From positions 620,001 through 684,000 of the forward strand of contig NZ_CP050145.1 of assembly GCF_016767715.1 (NCBI RefSeq): 64,000 nucleotides of DNA, in the 5' to 3' direction. Source of the stretch: Mycobacteroides chelonae. Its GTDB lineage: Bacteria; Actinomycetota; Actinomycetes; Mycobacteriales; Mycobacteriaceae. Positions 1 to 8,993 of this stretch are shown in pieces. Made by a program: the position numbers and the translations under genes. Each line of letters starts with the position of its first letter. The first letter of the stretch is position 1. The notes beneath the pieces are model-generated. The model searched no databases. It was not told the DNA's origin and saw nothing but the letters and a program-made list of their open reading frames with translations.

Positions 1-313
1 GAGCAGTCGGTGCTCTGCAGTGAGTCGTGCCGAATGCCCCCGAAGTTCCTGAGACGAAGGTCACCGCGGCGGACGCTACCTCCCGGTGATTGCGGTCTGG
101 TCTCCAAAACTGCAGGGCAATAACGAATTATCCGCTGTGGTTCGCGGTGTCGCGCCCACAGAAAACTACTGCTTCGTCAAGTCTTGGGAACTATTTCGGT
201 CATCGAATCGACTGCTGTGTTAGTGGTCGCCGGTAGTCGGCGGCCGGGCGGTGAGACCGAAGGTGCCCATCCAATCGCCGAGAGGCGAGGGCTGAATCAG
301 GAATAGGGAGTCG
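1..313. other. non-coding leader upstream of the isonitrile cluster
   Basis: I see no convincing gene here. A small stem (GAGCA at 1-5, TGCTC at 11-15) lies at the window edge and could be the end of an upstream terminator, but it is too short to claim. The last 15 bases contain a purine-rich GGGAG ribosome-binding site (306-310) for the first cluster gene. The region presumably holds the cluster promoter; I could not identify a clear -10/-35 pair or a metal-regulator operator. Confidence 0.5.
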
Positions 314-1183
314 ATGACGCTCAATGTGAAGGGCGAGGGACTGGGCACGCAGGTCACGGGGATCGATCCCGGGAACCTGGACGGAATCACCACACAGGAG
401 ATCCGCGAACTCGTTTACCGGAACAAGCTCGTCGTCCTCAAGGATGTTCATCCCTCACCCGCGGAGTTCATCCAACTGGGGAGATTGATCGGGGAGATAG
501 TGCCCTATTACGAGCCGGTGTATCACCACGAGGACCATCCGGAAATCTTTGTCTCGTCTACGGAAGAGGGACAAGGGGTTCCGCGAACCGGCGCATTCTG
601 GCACGTCGATTACATGTTCATGCCGGAACCCTTCGCGTTCTCCATGGTGGTGCCATTGGCGGTGCCCGGGAGTGATCGGGGAACCTATTTCATCGATCTC
701 AACAAGGTGTGGGAATCGTTGCCGAGCACGGTAAAGGACTCTGTGCGTGGGACGTTCAGCACACACACGCCCCGCCGCTACATCAAGATCCGGCCCAGTG
801 ATGTCTACCGGCCCATCGGAGAAATCCTGGCCGAGATCGAAAGGGTCACACCGCCCCAGAAGTGGCCCACGGTGATCAAGCACCCGCAGACGGGGGAAGA
901 GATCCTCTACATCTGCGAGGCCGGCACCGAGACGATCGAGGACGGGGATGGAAGGCTGCTCGATGCCGCGCTGCTTCAGCAGCTACTCGAAGAGTCGGGG
1001 CAGCTCGATCCCGACTACGCGTCACCGTTCATCCACGCCCAGCACTACGAGGTCGGGGATATTGTGCTGTGGGACAACAGAGCTCTTGTGCACCGCGCAA
1101 AGCATGGAACAGCGGCGGGCACGCTGACGACCCACCGCCTGACCATGCTGGACGGTCTTGAGACACCCGGATACGCGGCGTGA
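314..1183 (+). CDS. TauD/TfdA-type non-haem Fe(II) oxidase, isonitrile-forming (Rv0097/ScoE-like)
   Basis: Predicted cytosolic Fe(II)/2-oxoglutarate-dependent oxidase/decarboxylase that turns a glycine adduct on a beta-carbon of a fatty acyl chain into an isonitrile, the role shown for ScoE and Rv0097 homologues. Seen in the 289-residue protein: the facial-triad motif HVD (His97, Asp99), a distal His near 260 in ALVHRA, and an Arg near 275 in THRL placed like the 2-oxoglutarate-binding Arg of the family. Start ATG 314 has GGGAG 4 bases upstream. Its stop overlaps the next start (GTGA), so it is translationally coupled to the thioesterase. Family assignment is strong; the isonitrile reaction is inferred from the complete five-gene context, since TauD homologues alone do many reactions. 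Confidence 0.9.
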   Translation: MTLNVKGEGLGTQVTGIDPGNLDGITTQEIRELVYRNKLVVLKDVHPSPAEFIQLGRLIGEIVPYYEPVYHHEDHPEIFVSSTEEGQGVPRTGAFWHVDYMFMPEPFAFSMVVPLAVPGSDRGTYFIDLNKVWESLPSTVKDSVRGTFSTHTPRRYIKIRPSDVYRPIGEILAEIERVTPPQKWPTVIKHPQTGEEILYICEAGTETIEDGDGRLLDAALLQQLLEESGQLDPDYASPFIHAQHYEVGDIVLWDNRALVHRAKHGTAAGTLTTHRLTMLDGLETPGYAA

Positions 1184-1734
1184 GCGGGGTCGCGGCGACC
1201 CTGTCGGTACAGACCGGGCTGCCTTCCACCGGTATGGCCCCGATCGACGAGGATCTACTCGGCAGGGTGCTTGAGCCATATTCCTACAAGGGATGCCGCT
1301 ATCTGTCCGATGCCGAATACGGAATCACCTCGGACGCGGTGCATGCGCAGGGCAATTTCGCGATCAATGAGTCCGCCTATATCCGGAGCACGGGGCACTT
1401 CAACGCCGTCGAGTTGGTGCTGTGCTTCAACCAGCTGGCGTACTGTGCATTCGCTCAAGGTGTTGTCAACGACGATATCTGGGCATTCCGGGGCTGGTCG
1501 ATCGATGACTACTGCCAGAACCAACTCGCCAACATGCTGATCAAGAGCACATCGTCCCGGTTCCGGCGGCTGGTCAACGCGCAGCGGTTCTCCGCCCGCC
1601 TACAGGCCCGCAATTTCCACATCGTCGACCGGTCGTGGCGTTATCTCCAATTCCACAGCACCATCGAATTCTGGGACCAGGATGGCGGATCCGCGGCCGG
1701 AGAGTTCGAGCTCGCGGTCCTGAACATCCCGTAG
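1180..1734 (+). CDS. fcoT: FcoT-like fatty acyl thioesterase (Rv0098/ScoD-like)
   Basis: 184 residues, the usual length for FcoT. In the isonitrile-lipopeptide pathway this hot-dog-like protein is thought to add glycine to an alpha,beta-unsaturated acyl-ACP and/or release the product; Rv0098 was first described as a long-chain acyl-CoA thioesterase. The central block resembles Rv0098 closely from my knowledge of that protein: VLEPYSYKGCRY, then ESAYIRSTGHFNAVELVL, then GWSIDDYCQNQL, and the ending LNIP. The GTG start overlaps the preceding stop by 4 bases; an internal ATG in TGMAPID is possible but would lose coupling. The precise chemistry of this enzyme remains debated in the family. Confidence 0.9.
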   Translation: MSGVAATLSVQTGLPSTGMAPIDEDLLGRVLEPYSYKGCRYLSDAEYGITSDAVHAQGNFAINESAYIRSTGHFNAVELVLCFNQLAYCAFAQGVVNDDIWAFRGWSIDDYCQNQLANMLIKSTSSRFRRLVNAQRFSARLQARNFHIVDRSWRYLQFHSTIEFWDQDGGSAAGEFELAVLNIP

Positions 1735-1762
1735 CCCCCGACAGGAAGCGTCTCCCTCTGCC

Positions 1763-3277
1763 ATGTCCGCGTCACCACCCACTGTTTGGGAACGAGTCCT
1801 CGAGCAGGCCCGTATCCGGCCAGATCTCATCGCCTTGCGCCGCAGTGACGGCACCGGTGCCGTGAGTTACGCAGAGCTCGTCGCCGAGGTCGGAGGGCTC
1901 GCCGCGGCCCTTCGGGCACAGTCGGTGATTCGGGGATCACGGGTTGTGGTGTTGTCGGACAACGGACCCCAGACGTACCTTTCGGTACTCGCGTGTGCGC
2001 AGCTCGGCGCCATCGCCGTCATGGTGGACAAGGACCTGCCCGCCGCCGCCATCGCGCGGTTCTGCGAGATCACTGATCCGGCCGCGATCCTCCCGGATGC
2101 GGCCGAGGCGACCGGCGGGCTTGATGACCCGAATAGCGACATAGATTGGCCGGCAACGCATACCGGAAGTAACGCCGACGACCCGCTCGCGATGATCTTC
2201 ACCAGCGGAACGACAGGTGAACCGAAGGCCGTGCTGCTCGCTCACCGCACGTTCTTCGCCATCCCGGATATCCTGCGCGATGAGGGGCTGAGCTGGATCG
2301 ACTGGGTCGCGGGCGAGACGAGCTATTCGCCGTTACCGGCAACGCATATCGGTGGGCTCTGGTGGATTCTCAACGGCCTGATGCACGGCGCATCGTGTAT
2401 CACCGGCGGCGAGGGTGGGGCATCGTTGATGGACCTGCTGGTGGGCAATGAGGTGGCGACTGCTTGCCTGGTGCCCACCCTCTTGACCAGGTTGGTGTCC
2501 GAACTCAGAATCACCGGGCAAGACGTTTCCTCGTTGCGGTTCATAGCCTATGGCGGCTCACGGGCGATCCCGGACGATGTGCAGTTCATCGAAGCCGCGG
2601 GGGTGCGAACGGCTCAGGTCTATGGCTTGAGTGAAACTGGTTGTACGGCACTGTGTCTGCCCACCGACGAGGAATCGCTCGCCAGGATCGAGCAGGGTGC
2701 GGTCGGCCGTCCCTATCCCGGAGTGCAGACCTTCCTTTCGGACAGCGAGACCGGCGGACCCATGGACGGCGGCACCTCTGCGCCGTACGGCACGCTGTGG
2801 ATCAAGTCGCCGGCCAACATGCTCGGTTACTGGGGAAATCCCGACCGTACCCGTGAGGTACTGGCCGATGGATGGGTGAACACCGGCGACCTGGTGGAGC
2901 ATCGTGACGATGGCTTCTTCTACATCAGGGGGCGTTCCTCGGAGATGATCATCTCCGGAGGGGTCAACGTGGTACCGGACGAGGTTGACAGGATCGCCGA
3001 AAGCGTTGCAGGCGTGGGTGAAGCGGCGTGTTACGAGATACCGGACGAGGAGTTCGGCGCGCTGGTCGGTTTGGCGGTGGTACCGGCCGCGCAGCTTGAC
3101 GAGCTGGGCACCGTTGAGCTCAAGCAGCGGATCGCGGCCACGTACCGCCACGAATCCGAGTCGATGGCCAGGCCGTCGATCATCGCAGTAGTCGCAGATA
3201 TCCCGCGGACGAAGTCCGGCAAGGTCATGCGTTCGGCATTGGCCGCCTCGCTGAATGGGGCACTGACGCGTGCCTGA
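1763..3277 (+). CDS. fadD10: FadD10-like fatty acyl-AMP ligase (Rv0099/ScoC-like)
   Basis: 504-residue ANL-superfamily enzyme predicted to adenylate a fatty acid and load it on the neighbouring acyl carrier protein. Seen: P-loop-like motif IFTSGTTGEPK (about residues 148-158), an YGLSETG segment, the hinge region GWVNTGDL followed by IRGRSSEMIISGG, and a C-terminal catalytic Lys in PRTKSGKV. FadD10 is known to transfer acyl groups to an ACP rather than to CoA. A short gap of 28 bases separates it from fcoT, and its last 8 bases overlap the ACP gene, so the cluster is one operon. Assignment to the ligase family is certain; substrate chain length cannot be read from sequence. Confidence 0.9.
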   Translation: MSASPPTVWERVLEQARIRPDLIALRRSDGTGAVSYAELVAEVGGLAAALRAQSVIRGSRVVVLSDNGPQTYLSVLACAQLGAIAVMVDKDLPAAAIARFCEITDPAAILPDAAEATGGLDDPNSDIDWPATHTGSNADDPLAMIFTSGTTGEPKAVLLAHRTFFAIPDILRDEGLSWIDWVAGETSYSPLPATHIGGLWWILNGLMHGASCITGGEGGASLMDLLVGNEVATACLVPTLLTRLVSELRITGQDVSSLRFIAYGGSRAIPDDVQFIEAAGVRTAQVYGLSETGCTALCLPTDEESLARIEQGAVGRPYPGVQTFLSDSETGGPMDGGTSAPYGTLWIKSPANMLGYWGNPDRTREVLADGWVNTGDLVEHRDDGFFYIRGRSSEMIISGGVNVVPDEVDRIAESVAGVGEAACYEIPDEEFGALVGLAVVPAAQLDELGTVELKQRIAATYRHESESMARPSIIAVVADIPRTKSGKVMRSALAASLNGALTRA

Positions 3278-3521
3278 CAACGTGCGGAACCGGATCGTGG
3301 CGGCCGTCTGTGACGTGCTGTACATCTCCGAATCGGAGCTTTTCGACGGCGATGCCACTGATCTTCGGGAGCTGGGTCTGGACTCGGTCCGTTTCGTGCT
3401 GTTGATGAAACAGCTGGGTGTAGCCCGAGGGTCGGATCTGCAGAAGCGTTTGGTCTCGGATCTCTCCGTTGCCGGATGGGCGCAGGTGTTGGAGCAGGCG
3501 CAGCCAGAGGGCGTCACATGA
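3270..3521 (+). CDS. acyl carrier protein (Rv0100/ScoB-like)
   Basis: 83 residues, a standalone carrier protein that would hold the fatty acyl chain during isonitrile formation before condensation by the NRPS. The phosphopantetheine attachment motif is visible as LGLDSVRF, with Ser at about residue 39. GTG start overlaps the ligase by 8 bases, and the stop overlaps the NRPS start as ATGA, so ligase, ACP and NRPS are translationally coupled in series. The tight coupling suggests stoichiometric expression of carrier and loader. Confidence 0.92.
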   Translation: MPDNVRNRIVAAVCDVLYISESELFDGDATDLRELGLDSVRFVLLMKQLGVARGSDLQKRLVSDLSVAGWAQVLEQAQPEGVT

Positions 3522-6500
3522 CGCTGGCGGTGGAACCTCGAGTTGACCGGGTGTCGTTGAGCAGGTCCCAGCAGAACATGTACAACGGCGCGTCGCAGGC
3601 TGATGACCCCCGGCTGTATCTGATCGGGAAGAGCTACCGGCTTCATCCCATCGAGGGTCCGGTGTTCATGTCCGCGCTGGAAGCGGCAGTAGTCGCCAAC
3701 GCGGTCCAGTTGTGTGTCCTCGAACACGTGCCAGGCGAATCCCGTTACCCAGAACTGGTGCGGCGATTGCAGTTCGGCGACATCGTGCAGACGGCTACGG
3801 ACACGGGTGCTCCGACAACACGGGGCGCTGACGAGCTTGTCCGCATGTGGTCAACAGACCTCGAAGCCAAGCCACTCGTGCGTTACACCGTCCATACCGA
3901 AACGGACGGGCGGGTGGTGGGGCTCGACATCCACGCGCACCACCTCCTGCTCGATGGCGGCGCCATCGCGGTGATAGAGACCGATCTCGGCCAGCGGCTG
4001 GCGGGCTTGGCGGAGACCGAAACCCCTTGTCCAAGAGCATCTCTAGCGAAAATTTCTGAGGCGCACAGCCGCGAGGCCACCAAGACAGACGAATCGTTGC
4101 GACGGTTTGGTCAGGCAGTGCAGCGCGAACTCGCCGACGCATCCCACACCGGCGGATACGGACACGGTGCAGGCGGTGGGCCGGTAGGGGCGGCCAGAGG
4201 TGTTCTGCGAGAGTCGTTCACGCTATCGGGTAAGGCCTTCGAGAAGATCGAAACGCTGTCCGAAGCCAAGCAGGTGCCGTTGAACATTCTGGTGGCGGCG
4301 GCCGCGATCGCAGTGGATGCAAGTCTGCGGCAGAGCACAGCCACCCTGCTGATCCATGCGGTAGACAACAGGTTCGCGGAACCCGACCTGAACGTAGCAA
4401 CCTGCCTGGTCAATTCGATCGCGCATCCGGTCCGTTTCCCTGCCTTTGCCTCTGTGCAGGATGTCGTACACGCGCTGGACCGTGACTATGTCAGAGCCTC
4501 GCGGCGCCGGTGGCTCCGCGAGGAACAGTATCGCCGAATGTACCTGGCAATAAACAAGACCTCGCACGTCGAGGCGCTGACCTTCAACTTCATCCGCGAG
4601 ACGTGCGCACCTGCCCTTCGCCCGTTCCTGTCGGCGGCGCCTTACGCAACCGATATCGGTCCGGTGGAAGGCATGACCGTGTCGTGCGTCGTCGACGAGG
4701 AACAACGAACACTCACCTTGTCGATCTGGAACCGCGCGGACGTGGGCGACGCGAACACGCCGCCGTTGTGGATGGCCGAACGGATCGCGGCGGCGCTGGG
4801 CTCGATGGAAGCCATGTGGCACTTACCGATCGCCATGACGGTGAACGAGTGGTTCGGGATCGGTGTCGACGGCACACGACGCCGTGGTGATGAATGTGTG
4901 CGGGCCGAGGCAGCCGCGACGCCCGCCTGGTTCCTTGATGCCGGCGGTGGTGTGGACCGGTTCCTGCGGGGGCGGCAATTCGTCGAGCCGTGGATCGCCT
5001 GGCTGGTCGCGGGCGGGGTCGCGCCGGGGGACATCGTGGTGTGCGTTGACGACGACACCGACAAAACCGTCGACCTTCTGATCGCTTGTCATCTCGCAGG
5101 CTGCGGATACAGCGTGTGTGAGAGCGCGAAAGATATGCCGCTGCGCGCCGATTCCATCACCGAACATGATGGTGGCGCCGTAACACACGTTGTCGATACC
5201 GCAGCACCGATCCCGATGAACCTGGATGATGCGACGCGGCGTCTCGTCGAAGAGCGCACCGAGGCGGTGGTGCGGGACTCCGGCCTGGCGACCAGGACGG
5301 CGTACATCATGGCTACCTCCGGGTCGACTGGTCGGCCCAAACTCGTGCCGGTAACGCATGGCGCGCTCGCACTGTTCGCCCGCGCGGCCGCGAACGCCTA
5401 CGGCTGGGAGGCGCGGGACAGCATCCTCCAATGCGCACCGTTGACATCGGATATCAGTGTGGAGGAGATATTCTGCGGCGCGGTCTGTGGTTTGCGGATA
5501 GTCCGTTCTGCGGCAATGAAATCCGGAGATCTGGTTGCGCTCGTTCGAGACATCCAGGTGCTGGAACCGTCCCTGATCGACCTGCCGACCGCCGTGTGGC
5601 ACCTGCTGTGCGATGACGCCCAGTCGCTGGCGTCGATCGGTTGTTCTGCTCTTCGGCAGATGGTCGTCGGCGGTGAGGTGATCCGTCCGAGCGCAGTCGA
5701 CACGTGGCTGGACTCGGCCGGTCCGCAGGGTGTCTCACTCATCTCGAGCTATGGTCCGACCGAAACCACTGTCGTCGTCACGTATCTACCGATCGACGGT
5801 GCGCGGCACGGCGATAGTTCCGAGCGGCTTCGGGTGGGTCTGCCGGTGGTGCCCAACACGGTCTTTGTCGCATTCGGTGAGATCGTGGTTGTCGGAGAAA
5901 CCGTTTCGGCAGGTTACCTCGGGACATCGGGCGACAGCTTCGGTGTGGTCCGCACCGCCGATGGCGCATCCCGGAGGGCATTCGCCACCGCCGACCGCGT
6001 CGTGTTCGACGAGGATGGATTCCCCGCCTTCTCCGGGCGCCGCGACGCCATCGTGAAGATTTCCGGGAGAAGGATTGACACCGCCGCGATCGTTCGATGT
6101 GTCGGCGAGGAACCCGGTATCGCCGATGCCGGAGTGGGGGTACACCGGGGCGCGCTGGTGGTGTGGTTCCAGGCTCGTAAAGACCTGGACGACAACGAAT
6201 TGGCGACGCGGATCAGGCGACTTCTGGTGGACTCGGGTGTCTCTTCGTTCTTTGTGGTGAGTGTGTCGCGCATCCCACGTAAGCCCAACGGCAAGATCGA
6301 CGACGAACGCTTGCGGACCATGCCGCAGTTTGTGGACGCAGCGCCGGACGAGGAAGCGACCATCGCGACAGCCGCTGGTCTCGCACGAATCTGGAGCCGG
6401 CACCTCGGGCGGGATATCCGGGCGGAGTCGTCGCTCCTCGCCGAGGGAATCGGCTCGCTCGACCTGATCAGAATTTTGCCGGACACACGCCGGTATCTCG

Positions 6501-7690
6501 GCCGTCAGCTGTCCGTACTGGATGTGATCAGCGCCGACAGCGCCGCCTACCTCGCGGCGGCGGGTGCGGCGGCCGACCAGCTCGGTGCCGCCGACACCGC
6601 GTGCGAGATCGGCGCAGACTTTGAACGGCTGACGGCAACGCCCCGCGTGACGGTGTTGAATGGCAACAACTCCCGGGCCAACGCAGACGGGCCGATCGTG
6701 GTGTTGGGAGCATCCGGGATCCTCGGAACCGGGTTTGCCCGCGCCACACTCGACCTGAAAAGCGATGGCGCGCTGCGTCCGGACGTCGTCTTGGTGACGA
6801 GATCGGAGCTCCCCGATTCCGGACCGTGGCCGGCCCTCCGGGCGGTCGATGGAGTCAGGGTTCAGCATGTTGGTACGGGGTTCGGCCCGCAGGCACTGGA
6901 CACATTGATGCGCGAGAACGGGGCGCGCACACTGGTCAACTGCATTGGAAACACCAACATGTTGGCCCCCTACCGCGATATCCGGGACGCCAACGTGCAG
7001 TGGGTGTCTGCCGCCGTGGACATCTGTGCGGCACGCGATGCCCGGTTGATTCACATGTCGACCTTCGTCGTCAACGCGGAGGTTGATGGCGCACGTGTCA
7101 CCGATCCACGTGAGGCGCTCTATCCCTACGCGGCGTCCAAGGCGCTGGCCGAACTGGTGGTCGCGGCGTCACCGCGCGGGCTTGACTTCACGCTCGCACG
7201 GCTGCCAAGAGTTCTCGGGGAGGCCGGCCAATTGGTCGACAGTGCCGATGTGCTGGTGTCGATTGTCGATGCGTGTATTGCCCTGCGGGCCTGTCCTTCT
7301 GTCTCGCTGACCGAAGAGGTCACCACGGGCTACGCCGCGGCGACGTCCATCCTTGGCATGGCGAGTGAACCGTCGGCACTCGGCCGGGGCATCACCGTGG
7401 TGCGCGGTATGGAGGTCCGCTATGCCGAGTTCCTCGCGGGGTTCGGCCTCGATGAGCTCGAGCTGAGTGAATGGAAGCAACTGCTGGACGGTAGTGATTG
7501 GGCCAAGCGAAATCCACGGCGATGGTCGGTGATTGACGCCTGGGCCGGGTTGGGACTGCGGCTCGGCTCGCAGACCTATGCGGACCATCTCGCCCGATAC
7601 CCGACGATTTCCCTCGACGCGGCGGTATCAGAACTTGGCGCGGTACCGGAGTCGATCCGAGATCTACTCGTGCAGGGATGTTCTCAATGA
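3518..7690 (+). CDS. nrp: single-module NRPS with terminal thioester reductase (Nrp/ScoA-like)
   Basis: 1390 residues with domain order C-A-PCP-reductase. Seen: condensation motif HHLLLDG (about 141-147); adenylation core TSGSTGRPK (about 600-608), SYGPTETTV, and the late Lys in PRKPNGKID; carrier motif GIGSLDL (Ser about 980); reductase Rossmann motif GASGILG (about 1064-1070) and a YAASK catalytic pair (about 1205-1209). The enzyme would activate an amino acid (an ornithine- or lysine-type acid in characterised relatives), acylate it with isonitrile acyl chains from the ACP, and release it reductively as aldehyde/alcohol. M. tuberculosis Nrp (Rv0101) is about 2500 residues with two modules; this one has a single module like Streptomyces ScoA. 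ATG 3518 overlaps the ACP stop (ATGA). Confidence 0.93.
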   Translation: MTLAVEPRVDRVSLSRSQQNMYNGASQADDPRLYLIGKSYRLHPIEGPVFMSALEAAVVANAVQLCVLEHVPGESRYPELVRRLQFGDIVQTATDTGAPTTRGADELVRMWSTDLEAKPLVRYTVHTETDGRVVGLDIHAHHLLLDGGAIAVIETDLGQRLAGLAETETPCPRASLAKISEAHSREATKTDESLRRFGQAVQRELADASHTGGYGHGAGGGPVGAARGVLRESFTLSGKAFEKIETLSEAKQVPLNILVAAAAIAVDASLRQSTATLLIHAVDNRFAEPDLNVATCLVNSIAHPVRFPAFASVQDVVHALDRDYVRASRRRWLREEQYRRMYLAINKTSHVEALTFNFIRETCAPALRPFLSAAPYATDIGPVEGMTVSCVVDEEQRTLTLSIWNRADVGDANTPPLWMAERIAAALGSMEAMWHLPIAMTVNEWFGIGVDGTRRRGDECVRAEAAATPAWFLDAGGGVDRFLRGRQFVEPWIAWLVAGGVAPGDIVVCVDDDTDKTVDLLIACHLAGCGYSVCESAKDMPLRADSITEHDGGAVTHVVDTAAPIPMNLDDATRRLVEERTEAVVRDSGLATRTAYIMATSGSTGRPKLVPVTHGALALFARAAANAYGWEARDSILQCAPLTSDISVEEIFCGAVCGLRIVRSAAMKSGDLVALVRDIQVLEPSLIDLPTAVWHLLCDDAQSLASIGCSALRQMVVGGEVIRPSAVDTWLDSAGPQGVSLISSYGPTETTVVVTYLPIDGARHGDSSERLRVGLPVVPNTVFVAFGEIVVVGETVSAGYLGTSGDSFGVVRTADGASRRAFATADRVVFDEDGFPAFSGRRDAIVKISGRRIDTAAIVRCVGEEPGIADAGVGVHRGALVVWFQARKDLDDNELATRIRRLLVDSGVSSFFVVSVSRIPRKPNGKIDDERLRTMPQFVDAAPDEEATIATAAGLARIWSRHLGRDIRAESSLLAEGIGSLDLIRILPDTRRYLGRQLSVLDVISADSAAYLAAAGAAADQLGAADTACEIGADFERLTATPRVTVLNGNNSRANADGPIVVLGASGILGTGFARATLDLKSDGALRPDVVLVTRSELPDSGPWPALRAVDGVRVQHVGTGFGPQALDTLMRENGARTLVNCIGNTNMLAPYRDIRDANVQWVSAAVDICAARDARLIHMSTFVVNAEVDGARVTDPREALYPYAASKALAELVVAASPRGLDFTLARLPRVLGEAGQLVDSADVLVSIVDACIALRACPSVSLTEEVTTGYAAATSILGMASEPSALGRGITVVRGMEVRYAEFLAGFGLDELELSEWKQLLDGSDWAKRNPRRWSVIDAWAGLGLRLGSQTYADHLARYPTISLDAAVSELGAVPESIRDLLVQGCSQ

Positions 7691-7721
7691 CCGATGTGGG
7701 ATCAGAGAAGGAGAATTCGCT

Positions 7722-8030
7722 ATGTACCTGAACGTCGTTCCCGAGGGGCTGACAGCCGCCAGCGCCGCGATAGAGGCCCTGACCGCACGGCTCGCCGCGG
7801 TGCATGCCGCCGCGGCCCCGGTGATCGGCGCGGTGGCACCACCGGCCGCCGACCCGGTATCCATCCAGAGCGCGGCCGTCTTCAGCGCCCATGGCATCGA
7901 GCGCAACGCTGCCGCGGCCGGTGCCGTCTACGAGCTGGGAAGGGCCGGAGTCGGGGTGACCGAGGCCGGCGCGGGTTACACCGTCGGCGATATGCATGCT
8001 GCCGCAACGTATATGCCGGGAATCGCCTAG
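7722..8030 (+). CDS. PE family protein, PE5-like
   Basis: 102 residues, essentially just a PE domain. It starts [10 protein letters not shown] and contains the [17 protein letters not shown] segment and the ELGRAGVGV segment characteristic of PE5, the ESX-3 PE protein (Rv0285). No PGRS or C-terminal extension. PE proteins pair with PPE partners and leave the cell through type VII secretion. Strong ribosome-binding site GAGAAGGAG about 7 bases before ATG 7722. It lies 31 bases after the NRPS, on the same strand, so it is probably co-transcribed with the metallophore genes. Likely partner is the PPE4-like protein encoded about 2 kb downstream rather than immediately next, unlike the usual PE-PPE pairing. 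Confidence 0.9.
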   Translation: MYLNVVPEGLTAASAAIEALTARLAAVHAAAAPVIGAVAPPAADPVSIQSAAVFSAHGIERNAAAAGAVYELGRAGVGVTEAGAGYTVGDMHAAATYMPGIA

Positions 8031-8068
8031 TTCTGGGCGCAATCCACCACACAACGAGAGGTAGTTTC

Positions 8069-8362
8069 ATGAGTTTGCTTGATGCGCACATTCCGGCCCT
8101 GGTGGCTGCGGAGGGCACCTTTGGTGCTAAGACTGCTTTGATGCGTTCGACGATCTCGCAGGCGGAGTCGGCGGCGTTGTCGGCGCAGGCGTTCCATGTC
8201 GGTGAGTCTTCGGTGGCTTTCCAGGCTGCGCACGCCCGGTTCGTGGAGGTCGCCGCGAAGGTCAACGCGCTGCTCGATATCGCGCAGATCAACCTTGGTG
8301 ATGCCGCCGCGACCTATGTGGCCGAGGATGCCGCCGCCGCCAGCCGTTACGTCGGTGTCTAA
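8069..8362 (+). CDS. EsxG-like WXG100-family protein
   Basis: 97 residues, the same length as EsxG (Rv0287), starting MSLLDAHIPALVA and ending with the type VII signal-like YVAED (YxxxD/E) near the C-terminus. Like EsxG it lacks a classical WXG in the turn. It should form a 1:1 helical heterodimer with the EsxH-like protein encoded 24 bases downstream and be exported by an ESX-3-type machinery, which is not in this window. AGAGGTAG lies about 6 bases before the ATG. It is a paralogue rather than the core ESX-3 copy, because none of the eccC3/mycP3 genes are nearby. Confidence 0.93.
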   Translation: MSLLDAHIPALVAAEGTFGAKTALMRSTISQAESAALSAQAFHVGESSVAFQAAHARFVEVAAKVNALLDIAQINLGDAAATYVAEDAAAASRYVGV

Positions 8363-8386
8363 AACGGGACTTTTGAGGAGATAGAA

Positions 8387-8677
8387 ATGTCGCAGATTAC
8401 TTTCAACTACCCCGCGATGCTGGCCCACGCCGGTGAGATGAACACCTATTCCGGTGCGCTGACCGCCCTGGGAGCAGACCTGGCCGCCCAGCAGGCTTCC
8501 CTGCAGGCGGCCTGGCACGGTGATACCTCGATGAGCCAGGCCGCTTGGCAGGCTCAGTGGAACACCGCGATGGAAGAGCTCATCCGCGCTTACCGCGCCA
8601 TGGGTTCCACCCACGAAACCAACACCCTGTCCATGAACGCCCGCGACATGGCAGAAGGAGCCAAATGGGGCGCATAA
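8387..8677 (+). CDS. EsxH (TB10.4)-like WXG100-family protein
   Basis: 96 residues, the exact EsxH length. Seen: start [21 protein letters not shown] in the helical turn (Trp43), and the C-terminal KWGA. EsxH of M. tuberculosis has a zinc site that I recall as His14, His70, His76 and Glu77. Here His14, His76 and Glu77 are kept but residue 70 is Arg, similar to the replacement seen in the EsxR paralogue. GAGGAG lies 9 bases before the ATG. Operonic with the EsxG-like gene. Predicted exported heterodimer involved in ESX-3-type metal acquisition; functional equivalence is inference. Confidence 0.94.
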   Translation: MSQITFNYPAMLAHAGEMNTYSGALTALGADLAAQQASLQAAWHGDTSMSQAAWQAQWNTAMEELIRAYRAMGSTHETNTLSMNARDMAEGAKWGA

Positions 8678-8741
8678 ACGCCCTAGAAGGTTTCGTTCCA
8701 CCAAATCCGTTGTGAACAAATATCTCAGGAGGAAAAACACG

Positions 8742-8966
8742 ATGTCCGAGCAGATCTTCGCCATCAGCGGGATGCACTGCAACTCATGCGTCATGGGAGT
8801 GACCGAGGCGCTGACCGCACTCGACCCGGTGCGTGAGGTATCCGTCGACCTGGATCCCAAGGGAGTCTCGACCGTGCGTGTCCTGACTGACAGTGTGCTG
8901 TCCGTGGAAGAAGTGCACGACACGCTCGTCAGGGCCGGTGGCGATTTCGCTGTCGCCGCCGGATAG
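8742..8966 (+). CDS. HMA-domain heavy-metal-binding protein (CopZ-like metallochaperone)
   Basis: 74 residues forming one heavy-metal-associated domain with the GMHCNSCV motif (MxCxxC, Cys at about residues 13 and 16). Such small proteins bind Cu(I), sometimes Zn(II), in the cytosol and hand it to P-type ATPases or regulators. No signal peptide or membrane segment. Strong AGGAGG (8727-8732) before ATG 8742. It lies 64 bases after the EsxH-like gene on the same strand, so it is the last gene of the predicted metallophore/ESX operon. No copper ATPase or CsoR gene is adjacent, which makes the association with the metallophore genes more notable. Confidence 0.9.
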   Translation: MSEQIFAISGMHCNSCVMGVTEALTALDPVREVSVDLDPKGVSTVRVLTDSVLSVEEVHDTLVRAGGDFAVAAG

Positions 8967-8993
8967 CGGCCACTCGCCGAAAGGTCTTTTACC

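Noticed and set aside
1..15. GAGCA/TGCTC stem at the window edge as terminator of an upstream gene
   Set aside because: Only 5 base pairs, no T-run, upstream context missing.
5786..7054. 422-codon antisense frame in the NRPS gene
   Set aside because: Overlaps the adenylation, carrier and reductase domains, which are certain; no motifs in the antisense product.
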